Shown here one piece after another: positions 1 through 11,170 of a stretch of DNA of 64,000 bases. Positions within the stretch are counted from its first letter, which is position 1; every line of letters starts with the position of its first letter. The position numbers and the translations under genes were made by a program. Source of the stretch: a virus; IMG/VR virus record IMGVR_UViG_3300021962_000021, positions 1-64,000 of that record; one strand, written 5' to 3'. Under the pieces are notes generated by a model that searched no databases, had not been told where the DNA came from, and saw only the letters and a list, made by a program, of their open reading frames with translations.

Positions 1-39
1 GTTGATGAAACAACGGATGTAGCAAATGAGTCAGATTAA
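1..39 (+). CDS. C-terminal tail of an upstream gene (partial)
   Basis: Frame 1 is open from the left edge to a TAA at 37-39 and encodes a short acidic tail ending DVANESD. It overlaps the start of the next gene by 14 bases, an arrangement seen repeatedly in this window. Nothing can be said about function because only twelve codons are present. Confidence 0.45.
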   Translation, partial: VDETTDVANESD

Positions 40-1081
40 TAAAAAGTATTTAGATATACTAAAACAAATAGATGAAGAACATAGAGGTTTTGGAGATTTA
101 CATAAAAACTCAAAAACCTTAGTTATTGATGGTCTTAATACCTTCATTCGTTCTTGGTCAACAGCACCAAATCTTTCAGATAATGGTGACCATATTGGAG
201 GAATAGTCGGCACTTTAAAAAGTATCGGTTACGCAATCCGTTTAATTAACCCTACCAGAGTTATTATTACATTTGATGGTAAGGGTGGTTCCAAAAGCAG
301 ACAAAATATTTACGCAGGATATAAGGCGGATAGAGCTAAAAACAAAATCCGTCTTAATCGTGCTATCACTGGTGGAGATATGAATCCTGAGGATGAACAA
401 ATCTCAATGAGAAGGCAGATGGTGGGATTGGCAGACTTATTAACTTATTTACCTGTTACCATTATGTTATATGATGGAATTGAGGCAGATGATGTTATGG
501 GTTATATCGCTACCCAATTAAGACAAGAAGGTGAGAAAGTAGTGTTAATGTCCTCAGATAAAGATTTCTTACAATTAGTAAATAAGGATGTAAGTGTTTA
601 CTCACCTACCAAAAAGAAAATATATACACCTGATGTAGTATTAGAAGAATTTGGTATTCATCCACACAATTTTATCAATTTCAGAATGATTGATGGTGAT
701 AAATCCGATAGTATTGAAGGTATCAATGGATTGGGTATCAAATCAATTATCAAAGCATTTCCAATTCTTGCAGAAGAAACTTATCATACAACTGAAAGTA
801 TGTTGGAATATTGTAAGAATGTAGATAAAAGAGTAAAAGCACACGAATTATTTGAAAATGGTTTGGCAATTTGCGAAAGAAATCGTAGATTAATGCAGTT
901 AGCGGAACCTGAATTTAGTGGTAATCTTCGTATGAAAATTATGGATAGATACGATGAACCAACTCCTAAATTTGATAAACAAGGTTTCTTAAAAACAGGA
1001 TTAAGACATGGTGTTGTGGATGCATTTAAAGATATTAATGATTGGTTACAATCCACATTTGGACATATTTCAAAATTTTAA
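26..1081 (+). CDS. T4 RNase H-like 5'-3' exonuclease / flap endonuclease
   Basis: This 351-residue protein has the order of acidic motifs of the FEN-1/T4 RNase H family: VIDGLNTF with D35, TFDG with D84, IEADD with E153, D155 and D156, SSDKD with D178 and D180, then DGDKSDSIEGINGLGIKS (about 223-240), the helix-3-turn-helix DNA-binding segment with two more metal ligands. In T4 the enzyme removes RNA primers and flaps during lagging-strand synthesis. The N-terminal 25 residues precede the first family motif. Its place beside GroES and the helicase fits a replication operon. The ATG at 26 overlaps the upstream tail and has no clear Shine-Dalgarno site. Confidence 0.88.
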   Translation: MSQINKKYLDILKQIDEEHRGFGDLHKNSKTLVIDGLNTFIRSWSTAPNLSDNGDHIGGIVGTLKSIGYAIRLINPTRVIITFDGKGGSKSRQNIYAGYKADRAKNKIRLNRAITGGDMNPEDEQISMRRQMVGLADLLTYLPVTIMLYDGIEADDVMGYIATQLRQEGEKVVLMSSDKDFLQLVNKDVSVYSPTKKKIYTPDVVLEEFGIHPHNFINFRMIDGDKSDSIEGINGLGIKSIIKAFPILAEETYHTTESMLEYCKNVDKRVKAHELFENGLAICERNRRLMQLAEPEFSGNLRMKIMDRYDEPTPKFDKQGFLKTGLRHGVVDAFKDINDWLQSTFGHISKF

Positions 1082-1093
1082 AAATAAAAAGTT

Positions 1094-1399
1094 ATGGCAG
1101 ACAAATTAGCAAAACCGTTGGGTGATAGAGTTCTTTTAACAGAAACGGATGCACCATCGGAAAAGACAGTAGGTGGTATTATTATACCGGATTCGGCAAG
1201 ACAAGAAGATGTTAAAAGAGCAAAAGTAGAAGCGGTTGGTGATGGATTATTTACACAAGCGGGCGTTCCAATCCCAATGAGTTTAAAAGTTGGTGATGAA
1301 GTTATTCTACCTGGATATCATCAAGGACAAGAAGTTAAGATAGGTGGAAACAAATATATCTTAATTAGAGAATCGGAAATATTAATGGTTATTAGATAA
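1094..1399 (+). CDS. groES: GroES-like co-chaperonin (gp31 role)
   Basis: A 101-residue Cpn10 protein. KPLGDRVLL at the N-terminus, the mobile-loop segment KTVGGIIIPD (about 24-33) that contacts GroEL, a VKVGDEVILPGY-like strand and the ending YILIRESEILMVI are classical GroES features. T4-like phages encode their own co-chaperonin (gp31) to fold the major capsid protein with host GroEL. No GroEL is seen here, so host GroEL is the inferred partner. It starts 12 bases after the exonuclease and lies in the same transcription unit. Confidence 0.92.
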   Translation: MADKLAKPLGDRVLLTETDAPSEKTVGGIIIPDSARQEDVKRAKVEAVGDGLFTQAGVPIPMSLKVGDEVILPGYHQGQEVKIGGNKYILIRESEILMVIR

Positions 1400-1424
1400 T
1401 AAAAAAACATGGAGGAAACAAACT

Positions 1425-1658
1425 ATGAAGTGTATTAAATGTATTAAACAAACTAAAAATTACGATTTAAACGAAATCCGTAGAACGGAAAATCAAGATG
1501 CGGAAGAAAAAGTAGCAAGTGGTGTTTGGATGTTTATTTCAAAATCAGAATGGAAACTTGCAACTAGAAAACCAAAAACCGAAGAGGTTATATCAACCGA
1601 AGTAGTTGAGAAGGTTAAATCAAAAAAGCAATTAAGAAAAGAAAAAATTAAAGAATAA
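1425..1658 (+). CDS. small CxxC protein of unknown function
   Basis: A 77-residue protein beginning MKCIKCIKQ (CxxC at residues 3-6) and ending in a lysine-rich tail. The first half resembles a small folded domain and the second is charged and probably disordered. I do not recognise the family. The start is well supported: GGAGG at 1411-1415 lies 9 bases before the ATG, a true Shine-Dalgarno site, which is rare in this window. Its stop overlaps the helicase start by one base (TAATG), so the two are probably translationally coupled. Confidence 0.6.
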   Translation: MKCIKCIKQTKNYDLNEIRRTENQDAEEKVASGVWMFISKSEWKLATRKPKTEEVISTEVVEKVKSKKQLRKEKIKE

Positions 1659-3016
1659 TGGAAGCAGTAGATACATTGGTGAAATATGGTCAATCGTATC
1701 AATCTAAAGTTGTTGCTTCATTTATTTCAGATGAAAAATTCTTAGAGCAGGTAAACGAAATTACTAAACCGGAATTCTTCGAATCTCAAGCAAACCAATG
1801 GATTGTAAAAGAAACTCAAAATTACTTTGATGAGTTTCGTGCAACACCGACCATGGAGGTTTTCAAAATCAAAGTGGGAGAGATTGAAGATAAGGTTTTG
1901 AAACAAACTGTCATTGAGCAGTTAAAGGGTGTTTATCAGCAAATAGGAACCGATGATTTACCTTATGTTAAGAAAGAGTATCTTACCTTCGCCAAAAATC
2001 AAAAGGTTAAGGAAGCCCTCTTAAAATCTGTTGATTTACTAAAATCAGGTCAATATGATAAGATTATAGACACAATGACAGCTGCATCTAAAGTAGGTGT
2101 AGAAAATGATTTGGGTTTAGATTTCATTGATGACTTTGAAAATATCTTAGAGGAAGTTAAAAGAGATTCGGTAGGAACCGGATGGGATGTTATTGATGAA
2201 CTAATGGATGGTGGTTTAGGACCAGGTGAGTTAGGAGTAGTTATGGCACCTTCTGGTATTGGTAAGAGTTGGTTTCTATCCAAAATTGCATGTGAGGCTT
2301 TAAAGAGAGGTGTTAATGTTCTTCATTACACTTTGGAATTATCGGAATCATATGTAGGACAAAGATACATTACAATTCTTACAAACATTGCTACCGCAGA
2401 CCAAAAGTTAAGAAAAGATGATATTGTTCGTAAAGTAAAACAAACACCGGGTAGAGTAAAAATCAAATACTATCCACCACAATTCGCATCGGCAAAAACA
2501 TTATCAGCACATATTGATAAAGTTAAAGCAAGTGGTTTCAATCCACAATTAATCATTATAGATTACGCCGATTTGTTAAAGAGTGGTAATAGAGCTAGTG
2601 ATGGTTTATACGCAGAATTAGGTGGTATTTATGAAGAATTGAGAGGATTGAGTGGTATGACAGGTATTCCTGTTTGGACAGCAACACAAACTAATAGAGC
2701 AGCAATTGACCACGAAGTTATCCAAGCCGATTCAGTTGGGGATTCATATAAAAAAGTTCAAACTGCCGATTTCATTATGAGTGTGAGTAGAAAGACCAAA
2801 GATAAGTTATCAAACACAGGCCGTATCCACATTGTAAAGAATAGATTTGGTCCCGATGGTATGACATTTCCTGCTAAGATAGATACTTTTCATGGTGTTA
2901 TGGATGTATTTGCAGCAACATCAGTAGATGGTATGGCAGCTACAAAAGAAAGTAAGAATGGTGAAGGATTGGAAAAGAAACTTTTACATAAGAAATATGT
3001 AGAAAATATGGGGTAA
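1658..3016 (+). CDS. DnaB/gp41-like replicative helicase
   Basis: A 452-residue RecA-fold helicase. The N-terminal 150 residues are helical, as in the DnaB collar domain. The C-terminal domain contains Walker A, APSGIGKS (about 197-204), LHYTLELSE after it (the DnaB H1a region), and a Walker B strand LIIIDYADLL (about 298-307). The TATQTNRAAID segment resembles the sensor/H3 region, and KNRFGPDG matches the helicase C-terminal arginine-finger region. It should unwind DNA ahead of the family-B polymerase encoded at 11.2 kb. No separate primase is visible in the window. The closing phase of the gene is followed by a 156-base gap with a promoter. Confidence 0.9.
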   Translation: MEAVDTLVKYGQSYQSKVVASFISDEKFLEQVNEITKPEFFESQANQWIVKETQNYFDEFRATPTMEVFKIKVGEIEDKVLKQTVIEQLKGVYQQIGTDDLPYVKKEYLTFAKNQKVKEALLKSVDLLKSGQYDKIIDTMTAASKVGVENDLGLDFIDDFENILEEVKRDSVGTGWDVIDELMDGGLGPGELGVVMAPSGIGKSWFLSKIACEALKRGVNVLHYTLELSESYVGQRYITILTNIATADQKLRKDDIVRKVKQTPGRVKIKYYPPQFASAKTLSAHIDKVKASGFNPQLIIIDYADLLKSGNRASDGLYAELGGIYEELRGLSGMTGIPVWTATQTNRAAIDHEVIQADSVGDSYKKVQTADFIMSVSRKTKDKLSNTGRIHIVKNRFGPDGMTFPAKIDTFHGVMDVFAATSVDGMAATKESKNGEGLEKKLLHKKYVENMG

Positions 3017-3083
3017 TAAGTATTAAAAAATAAAAAAATATTTTTTGAAAAAAACCTAAAATTTACTAAAGAAAATGGAACTA

Positions 3084-3112
3084 TTGTCCGTTAGAGTCCA
3101 TATTTATCTTTA
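3084..3112 (+). promoter_or_regulatory. promoter for the nrdJ-phoH-trx operon
   Basis: TTG at 3084-3086 is followed after 18 bases by TATCTTTA at 3105-3112, a good match to the Bacteroidota sigma consensus TTTG / TAnnTTTG. It lies in the 156-base gap between helicase and reductase genes, the only sizeable gap in the first 14 kb. The rest of the gap is AT-rich with a short CGGGTTTTTCCG palindrome near 3119-3130. Confidence 0.5.
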
Positions 3113-3172
3113 CATTTTCGGGTTTTTCCGAAAAAATTATTATTAATAAAAATAAAAAAAATTTACAAAACA

Positions 3173-5894
<2,722 letters not shown>

Positions 5895-5917
<23 letters not shown>

Positions 5918-6158
5918 CGCAGTATGGTGTGGACCTTGTAGAATGTTAGCACCTGTAATGAATGAAATCAAAGGTAAATATCCAAATGTAAAGTTTGAAG
6001 ATATTGATATAGATGAATATACATCTGAAGTAGAAAAATACGGAGTAACATCAGTTCCGACCGTAATCATTGAAAAGAATGGTGAATTGTTAGAAAGATT
6101 TACTGGTTTACAATCAAAGATAGCATATCAAAATGCAATTAATGAAGCTATAAAATAG
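5895..6158 (+). CDS. thioredoxin
   Basis: An 87-residue minimal thioredoxin with the active site WCGPC (residues 11-15), the DIDEYTSEVEKYGVTSVPTV stretch containing the cis-proline loop, and a GLQSK C-terminal segment. It is shorter than the usual 105 residues, as in phage and archaeal glutaredoxin-sized thioredoxins. In this operon its probable job is to regenerate the C-terminal cysteines of the NrdJ reductase. It overlaps the end of phoH and is followed immediately by an SGNH-family gene. Confidence 0.9.
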
Positions 6159-6159
6159 T

Positions 6160-6759
6160 ATGAGATTAGTAGCATTTGGCGATTCATTTACACATGGTTA
6201 TGGTGTTAGTGATAGTATAAAATGGAAAGGTTCAGCGCATCCAAATAAATTTGAAGATTTTTATAGAAGAATGAACTCTTGGCCAAGATATTTGGCAGAA
6301 AAATTAGATATACCATTTATCAATATGGGACAATGTGCGATAGGAAATAAAGAAATATATGAAATAATAAAAGAGAATGTTGATGAAATTTTGGATGATG
6401 ATTTAATAATTGTAGCATTTTCATTTCCATATAGAAATACAACTAGTCCAAATGATGATTATAAAAAAATAGATGAAATATTAAAAAATCACAACAGATA
6501 TTATTTTAATGCATTCTATCCAACGTTTAATGATGAAGAACCAATTAATATAGATTTTAGTAGATTTATAAGACCTGATTATAGTTTTGCATCATATTTA
6601 CAAAATGTTGAAAAAGCAATTCAAAAACCTCTTTTTGAAAATAATTGTTGGTATTCTCCTTTAAATATAGAAGGAAATCAACATCCAAATTTAGAAGGGT
6701 ATAAACATATTGCTCAATTTATCTATGATGAATTAAAAGAAAAATTGAATTTGTTATAA
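6160..6759 (+). CDS. SGNH/GDSL-like hydrolase, paralogue 1
   Basis: A 199-residue protein with block I VAFGDSFTHGYG (nucleophile Ser in GDSFT), FINMGQCAIGN (block II/III glycine and asparagine region) and a C-terminal NQHPNLEGYKHIA with the block V His. These are marks of SGNH esterases, which often remove or transfer acetyl groups on sugars. Three related proteins occur at 13.7, 17.6 and 39.5 kb. Substrate cannot be read from the sequence. It sits between thioredoxin and a small DNA-binding protein, away from the main sugar island. Confidence 0.7.
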   Translation: MRLVAFGDSFTHGYGVSDSIKWKGSAHPNKFEDFYRRMNSWPRYLAEKLDIPFINMGQCAIGNKEIYEIIKENVDEILDDDLIIVAFSFPYRNTTSPNDDYKKIDEILKNHNRYYFNAFYPTFNDEEPINIDFSRFIRPDYSFASYLQNVEKAIQKPLFENNCWYSPLNIEGNQHPNLEGYKHIAQFIYDELKEKLNLL

Positions 6760-6983
6760 TGAAAAAAATTCCGTATATTAGGGTTATGTTAAAAGGTGAA
6801 GCGCATCCGATGCACAAACTTACTGAAAAGCAAGTTGAAACGATTAGAGAACTATGGAAAGTTGGACATCGTAATATAAAAGTATTGGCTAGAAATAATG
6901 GTGTATCACCTGCTAATATTAAAAAAATAGTTACAAACCAAACATGGCAACATATGCTAAAGTGGCCGTATGAAAAAGCTTAA
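6759..6983 (+). CDS. free-standing HTH/NUMOD-like DNA-binding protein
   Basis: A 74-residue protein. HPMHKLTEKQVETIRELW followed by LARNNGVSPANIKKIVTNQTW looks like the helix-turn-helix module usually attached to the C-terminus of HNH homing endonucleases (NUMOD/HTH type), here without a nuclease domain. It may be the remnant of a homing endonuclease or a small regulator. It overlaps the SGNH stop by one base (TAATG) and the following gene by 14 bases. Confidence 0.55.
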   Translation: MKKIPYIRVMLKGEAHPMHKLTEKQVETIRELWKVGHRNIKVLARNNGVSPANIKKIVTNQTWQHMLKWPYEKA

Positions 6984-7725
6984 AATGTCATTTTTTGATT
7001 TTAGTAAAACATATGATTATCCAATATTTTTACAAGAATGTTTAAATAAAGAACAAAATTCTATTTTTAGAAACATAATAGATACACATCATTCTTATGT
7101 AAAATATAAAGATGTTCCACAGAGAAGAATTAATTATTTAATTTATAGAACATCAGATAGTAAACCCATCGGCGCAATAGGAATATCTTCTTGCGTTTTA
7201 GCAATCGGTGTAAGGGATAGGTGGATTGGTTGGGATAAAGAAATTAGATTAATAAATTCAAATAAGGTAGCAAATAATTATAGATTTTGTTTAGTGCCTG
7301 ATAATGGTATTAAAAATGTAGGAACAATGGCACTTAAACTATTAAGAGAAGATGGTGCTAAAAGATGGCAGGAAAAATATGGTGATGAATTAGTATTATT
7401 AGAAACATTTGTCCAACCGCTTATTGAAGGTTCTGAAAATAAAAGAAATGGTGCAGTATATCTGGCCGATAATTGGGTAATGATTGGTGAAACATTAGGA
7501 AATTCTATAAAAAAGGCACCACTATTGTTATGGCAAAAAGAAAATTCTGCAAGAGGTGAATTGGCTAGAACTAATCCAGAAGCAGCTATAGCAAAGTATG
7601 CAGTGGGGAGAGAACACTATGTTGTTACCGAATCGCCTATAAAAAAAGTTTTTGTAAAACCATTAGTAAAAAATTGGAAAGAAAGGTTATTAAATAATGA
7701 AAGAAGCAAACAAACAATATTGTGA
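6970..7725 (+). CDS. DUF4338 (DruA-like) protein
   Basis: A 251-residue protein with the DUF4338 pattern: GVRDRWIGWDKEIR, then NNYRFCLVPDNGIKNVGTMALKLL, then WQEKYGDELVLLETFVQP, then GAVYLADNWVMIGETLG. DUF4338 is the family of DruA in the Druantia defence system; it is also seen in mobile elements, and its biochemistry is not settled. The gene overlaps the Mom-like gene by 29 bases, and a second, longer relative lies at 9.9 kb, so I infer a joint role in DNA modification. An ATG at 6985 is an alternative start. Confidence 0.65.
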   Translation: MKKLKMSFFDFSKTYDYPIFLQECLNKEQNSIFRNIIDTHHSYVKYKDVPQRRINYLIYRTSDSKPIGAIGISSCVLAIGVRDRWIGWDKEIRLINSNKVANNYRFCLVPDNGIKNVGTMALKLLREDGAKRWQEKYGDELVLLETFVQPLIEGSENKRNGAVYLADNWVMIGETLGNSIKKAPLLLWQKENSARGELARTNPEAAIAKYAVGREHYVVTESPIKKVFVKPLVKNWKERLLNNERSKQTIL

Positions 7726-8500
7726 TGTATCCAGAGTTACAATTAGAGAAATAAGTCCATCAATTGCAAAAGAAATTATAGTTAAAAAACACTATACGCA
7801 TGCATGGACGGCTTGTAGATACTCTTTGGGTATATTTTATAGAACCGATGAATCAAACGCATTAGGAGATAACGAAAAGTTAATCGGATGTTTAGTTTAC
7901 GGATTTCCAGTAGGTGCAAGAGCAGCAAATTCTATTTCCGAATTACTTACAAAAGATAATGTATTAGAACTTACTCGTCTTTATTGTGATGATGGGTATG
8001 GTGCTAACATAGAAAGTTATGCAATCGGACAATCATTCAAATGGTTTAGAGAAAACGATAAAGCAATTAAGGTATTGATTTCCTACGCAGATAACGGACA
8101 GGAACATTTGGGTGGTATATACCAAGCAACGAACTGGATATATCAGGGAATGAACACAGAAATTGCTTTAATGCCCAATTACGGAATATCTTTATCAAAC
8201 AACCCATACGATTGGATTCATAGTAGGACAGTATTCTCAATGTGGGGTAGTGGTAATTTAGAACACCTTCGTAGAGAAATCGGAAAGCAAGGATATAAAG
8301 AGTTTTGGAGAAGGGAAGAACCACCAAAGCATAGATATGTGCAAGTAATTACAGGTGATAAAAAAGAAAAGAAAGCAATCTTAAAATCACTAAAACACGC
8401 AGTAAGAGAATATCCAAAGAACGCAAAAGAATTTAATAAGGATATAGAACATCACCTAACAATAGCACCCGAAACAGAATTAGCAAGTAAGTTTTGGTAA
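7697..8500 (+). CDS. mom: Mom-like GNAT-fold DNA modification protein
   Basis: A 267-residue protein resembling the Mu Mom family: KKHYTHAWTACRYSLGIFY near the N-terminus, LIGCLVYGFPVG, ELTRLYCDD, ESYAIGQSFKW, ISYADNGQEHLGGIYQATNWIYQG. The last segment (SYAD, GH/H-GGIYQA, W-YQG) is the most diagnostic. Mu Mom converts adenine in DNA to a carbamoylmethyl derivative and protects against restriction. The C-terminal 60 residues are basic (KKEKKAILKSLKHAVREYPK) and could bind DNA. Target base and chemistry here are inferred. It directly follows a DUF4338 gene. Confidence 0.72.
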   Translation: MKEANKQYCDVSRVTIREISPSIAKEIIVKKHYTHAWTACRYSLGIFYRTDESNALGDNEKLIGCLVYGFPVGARAANSISELLTKDNVLELTRLYCDDGYGANIESYAIGQSFKWFRENDKAIKVLISYADNGQEHLGGIYQATNWIYQGMNTEIALMPNYGISLSNNPYDWIHSRTVFSMWGSGNLEHLRREIGKQGYKEFWRREEPPKHRYVQVITGDKKEKKAILKSLKHAVREYPKNAKEFNKDIEHHLTIAPETELASKFW

Positions 8501-8524
8501 TGTGGTATATTTTCCGTATATTAG
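8493..8524 (+). promoter_or_regulatory. promoter before the GIY-YIG-like gene
   Basis: TTTG (8493-8496), a 20-base spacer and TATATTAG (8517-8524) match the phage promoter pattern used elsewhere in the window. It begins inside the last codons of the Mom-like gene and points at the gene starting at 8551, allowing separate expression. Confidence 0.6.
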
Positions 8525-8550
8525 ATTATAACAAAAATAAAATCTGAAAT

Positions 8551-9942
8551 ATGAAAAAAAATTCTAAAATTAAATTTATTGAATTATTACAACACGATTT
8601 ATTAAGACCTAAACAAATTATAAAAATAGATGGTGATATAATACCACAAAGCGGATTAACAAGTTGCGTTTACCAATATTATGATGTTATAAACAAAAAA
8701 TGGTATATTGGTATGCATTTAGATACCGGAAAAGTTTATTGGACATCTACTACAAACAAAGAATTTAAAAAAATTTTAACAAACCATAATTCTCAACTAA
8801 TTTTAACGATTATTAAATGGGGGTCTGTGCAAGAAATGTATCAGTTAGAGCATGAATTACTTTCCAAAGTAAATGCTAGGGATAATAAAGATTATTATAA
8901 TTTATCAAATGGTAAACCTGGTACAAAAGAAATTAATTATAAATTAATAAATCAAATTGCATTAGAGTTAGATTGGATAAGAGATGATAGAAATGATAAA
9001 ACTATCAATGATTTTCAAATTTTAAAATATACAGATAATTTAAACAATATAATCTTTGGATTTAATTTTCTTTTAGAAAAAAATTCAATTAGTGATTTAT
9101 ATAATCATCCAAAACTACAAGTAAGAGCGGAAACTCTTGATAGAGAAAATATGGATAAAATTAAAGGTAGATTATCAATACAGGGTAATTCCGAATTTAC
9201 ATCTCCGCCAATTTTTCTAAAAAATAGAACATATAAAGGTGTGTTTTATAATTATTTATTAATAAGTGGAAACCACACAATAACTTCATATTGGGAACTT
9301 GGGACTCCATTTGATGAAGCAGAAATAAATTGTATCTTTATACCAGAAGAAATACACCAAAAGTTTTCAGATATAGAATTGCATATATTAGGAAATGAAT
9401 TAAATTCTGAAAAACGTGCATCAAAACCGTTTTCAAAAGATGATGCTTTTCGTGAAGGTTTATTTTTACATGAAGAAGGCAATTCTTGGAAAACTAAAGA
9501 AGTTTATGCACAATGGATAAGACGTGGACTTACACCAGCAAATGTATACAATGTTTGGGATAGAATAGACCAAGAAATTATTAATATTAAAATGAGAAAA
9601 TCAAATATGATTGTTATGGATTATGAGGGTGACCACAAATATATTGTTGATGAATTAATTAAAAATACTCCAAATGATATTTTTGCATGTCATTACTCAA
9701 GTGGAGCACCAGCATTAGACCGTATATTAATAAGTTATTGGGATACTCAAGAAGATAGAGAAATAAATAAATTAAAAAAACAAAAATCTATAAGAGTTTA
9801 TATAACACATCCAAGCGAAACCGTTAAAAATAAAACATGGCCTAAATTAAAAAATAGATTTGAAAAAATTCAACGTAAAGAAAATGGAACGCATGTTGAA
9901 TATGTTGAATTAGAAATGTATACAGAAAAAGAAATACGATAA
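8551..9942 (+). CDS. GIY-YIG-like N-terminal domain protein, possible homing endonuclease
   Basis: A 463-residue protein. Residues about 38-120 (VYQYYDVINKKWYIGMHLDTGKVYW..., then a SVQEMYQLEHELLSK helix and YYNLSNG) resemble the GIY-YIG-type domain of phage homing endonucleases. The middle (about 190-330) contains YLLISGNHTITSYWELG, reminiscent of a ParB-like fold, followed by a helical DNA-binding-like segment. The C-terminal third is unassigned. Its own promoter and its insertion between two modification genes fit a selfish element. The AT content and Lys/Asn/Ile bias are stronger than in its neighbours. Confidence 0.45.
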   Translation: MKKNSKIKFIELLQHDLLRPKQIIKIDGDIIPQSGLTSCVYQYYDVINKKWYIGMHLDTGKVYWTSTTNKEFKKILTNHNSQLILTIIKWGSVQEMYQLEHELLSKVNARDNKDYYNLSNGKPGTKEINYKLINQIALELDWIRDDRNDKTINDFQILKYTDNLNNIIFGFNFLLEKNSISDLYNHPKLQVRAETLDRENMDKIKGRLSIQGNSEFTSPPIFLKNRTYKGVFYNYLLISGNHTITSYWELGTPFDEAEINCIFIPEEIHQKFSDIELHILGNELNSEKRASKPFSKDDAFREGLFLHEEGNSWKTKEVYAQWIRRGLTPANVYNVWDRIDQEIINIKMRKSNMIVMDYEGDHKYIVDELIKNTPNDIFACHYSSGAPALDRILISYWDTQEDREINKLKKQKSIRVYITHPSETVKNKTWPKLKNRFEKIQRKENGTHVEYVELEMYTEKEIR

Positions 9943-9943
9943 T

Positions 9944-11167
9944 ATGAAATTTTGGGACACAGGCGAAGAAACAAATACCGAAACATTTGATTTCGAAAGA
10001 GAGAAAAAAGCATTGATAGATAATTTAGATTACCTATTTGCAATGTCCGTTCAGGAACAAACTCTATACAAAAAATGGTTAGAGTGGAATGAAGATTTGC
10101 ATGGTAGTATGAAACTACTTCCTGCACTTCATGCACAATACGATAAGATTTGGAAACCGAAAGATATAAACGATAAAGAAGGAACTATTGCAGAAATTCA
10201 AAACATGCAACCTTATGTAGAAATCGTTGAAGAAGGTGAAGAAGCAACTAAGTGGACTTATATGAGAAAGTTAATTAGTTCAATGGAGTTCACACCAAAT
10301 CCGGGTAGAAATGTAAAAGCATTCGTAAAGGATAGAGTAAGTGGTAAAGTATTGGGTGTAATATCATTGGGTTCGGACGTTACTTCAATGGGTGTAAGAG
10401 ATAAGTATATTGGGTGGACTAAAGAAGATAAATTCGAAAAAGGTAAGTTAAACAATACCGCAATCGGAACATCTATTATCGCAACTCAACCTTTGGGTTA
10501 CAACTTTTTAGGTGGTAAATTGGTATCAGCATTAACAACATCCCCCGCATTTAGAGAGCATTGGAAACAAAAATATGAGAATGTTCTAATCGCAGTTGGA
10601 ACAACATCGCTCTATGGTATTCACTCACAATACAATGCTATTCCACATTTCAAAACATTAGGTGAAACAGCGGGTAAGATTAGTATTAAACCTGATGATA
10701 AGTTTTATGACCCTTGGCATCAATGGTTGAAGGTGAATAGAGCAGATTGGTATGCAGAAGAAATCACCGAAGAAAGAGCAAGAAATGGTGCAAATATGGG
10801 TTATGATAGAAACGGACCTGTAAGTGGTATTAAACAAAAGATAATTACAAAAATATTCAAAGAATTGGGTATTAAAGCAGACCAATATCATCACGGATTT
10901 CAAAGAGGTGTATACTTCGCAATGATGTATGAAAATGGAAATGAATTCCTTTGTGATAAAATTACTGAAGATAAATTAGTAATGAAGGATAAGTTTGTAG
11001 AAGGTGATGATTATACAATCCGTTGGTGGAAAAAACAAGCAATCAAACGATATTCAAAATTGCACGAAGAAGGTAGATTAAAACCAGAAACTCTGTTTTA
11101 CGCGGATGCAATCGGATTGACTTGGGAACAAATGAAAGACAAATTTTTAGCAGACGTAGGAAGATAA
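9944..11167 (+). CDS. DUF4338-like protein, long paralogue
   Basis: A 407-residue protein. Its centre repeats the DUF4338 layout of the 7.0-kb gene: GVISLGSDVTSMGVRDKYIGW, then IATQPLGYNFLGGKLVSAL, FREHWKQKYENVLIAVGTTS, and YNAIPHFKTLGETAG. The N-terminal 100 residues are helical and the C-terminal 110 contain HHGFQRGVYFAMMYENG and end with a helical segment. Similar proteins occur in T4-like phages, but the function is not known to me. Placed between the Mom-like gene and the DNA polymerase, it is likely to act on phage DNA. Confidence 0.5.
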   Translation: MKFWDTGEETNTETFDFEREKKALIDNLDYLFAMSVQEQTLYKKWLEWNEDLHGSMKLLPALHAQYDKIWKPKDINDKEGTIAEIQNMQPYVEIVEEGEEATKWTYMRKLISSMEFTPNPGRNVKAFVKDRVSGKVLGVISLGSDVTSMGVRDKYIGWTKEDKFEKGKLNNTAIGTSIIATQPLGYNFLGGKLVSALTTSPAFREHWKQKYENVLIAVGTTSLYGIHSQYNAIPHFKTLGETAGKISIKPDDKFYDPWHQWLKVNRADWYAEEITEERARNGANMGYDRNGPVSGIKQKIITKIFKELGIKADQYHHGFQRGVYFAMMYENGNEFLCDKITEDKLVMKDKFVEGDDYTIRWWKKQAIKRYSKLHEEGRLKPETLFYADAIGLTWEQMKDKFLADVGR

Positions 11168-11170
11168 AAT

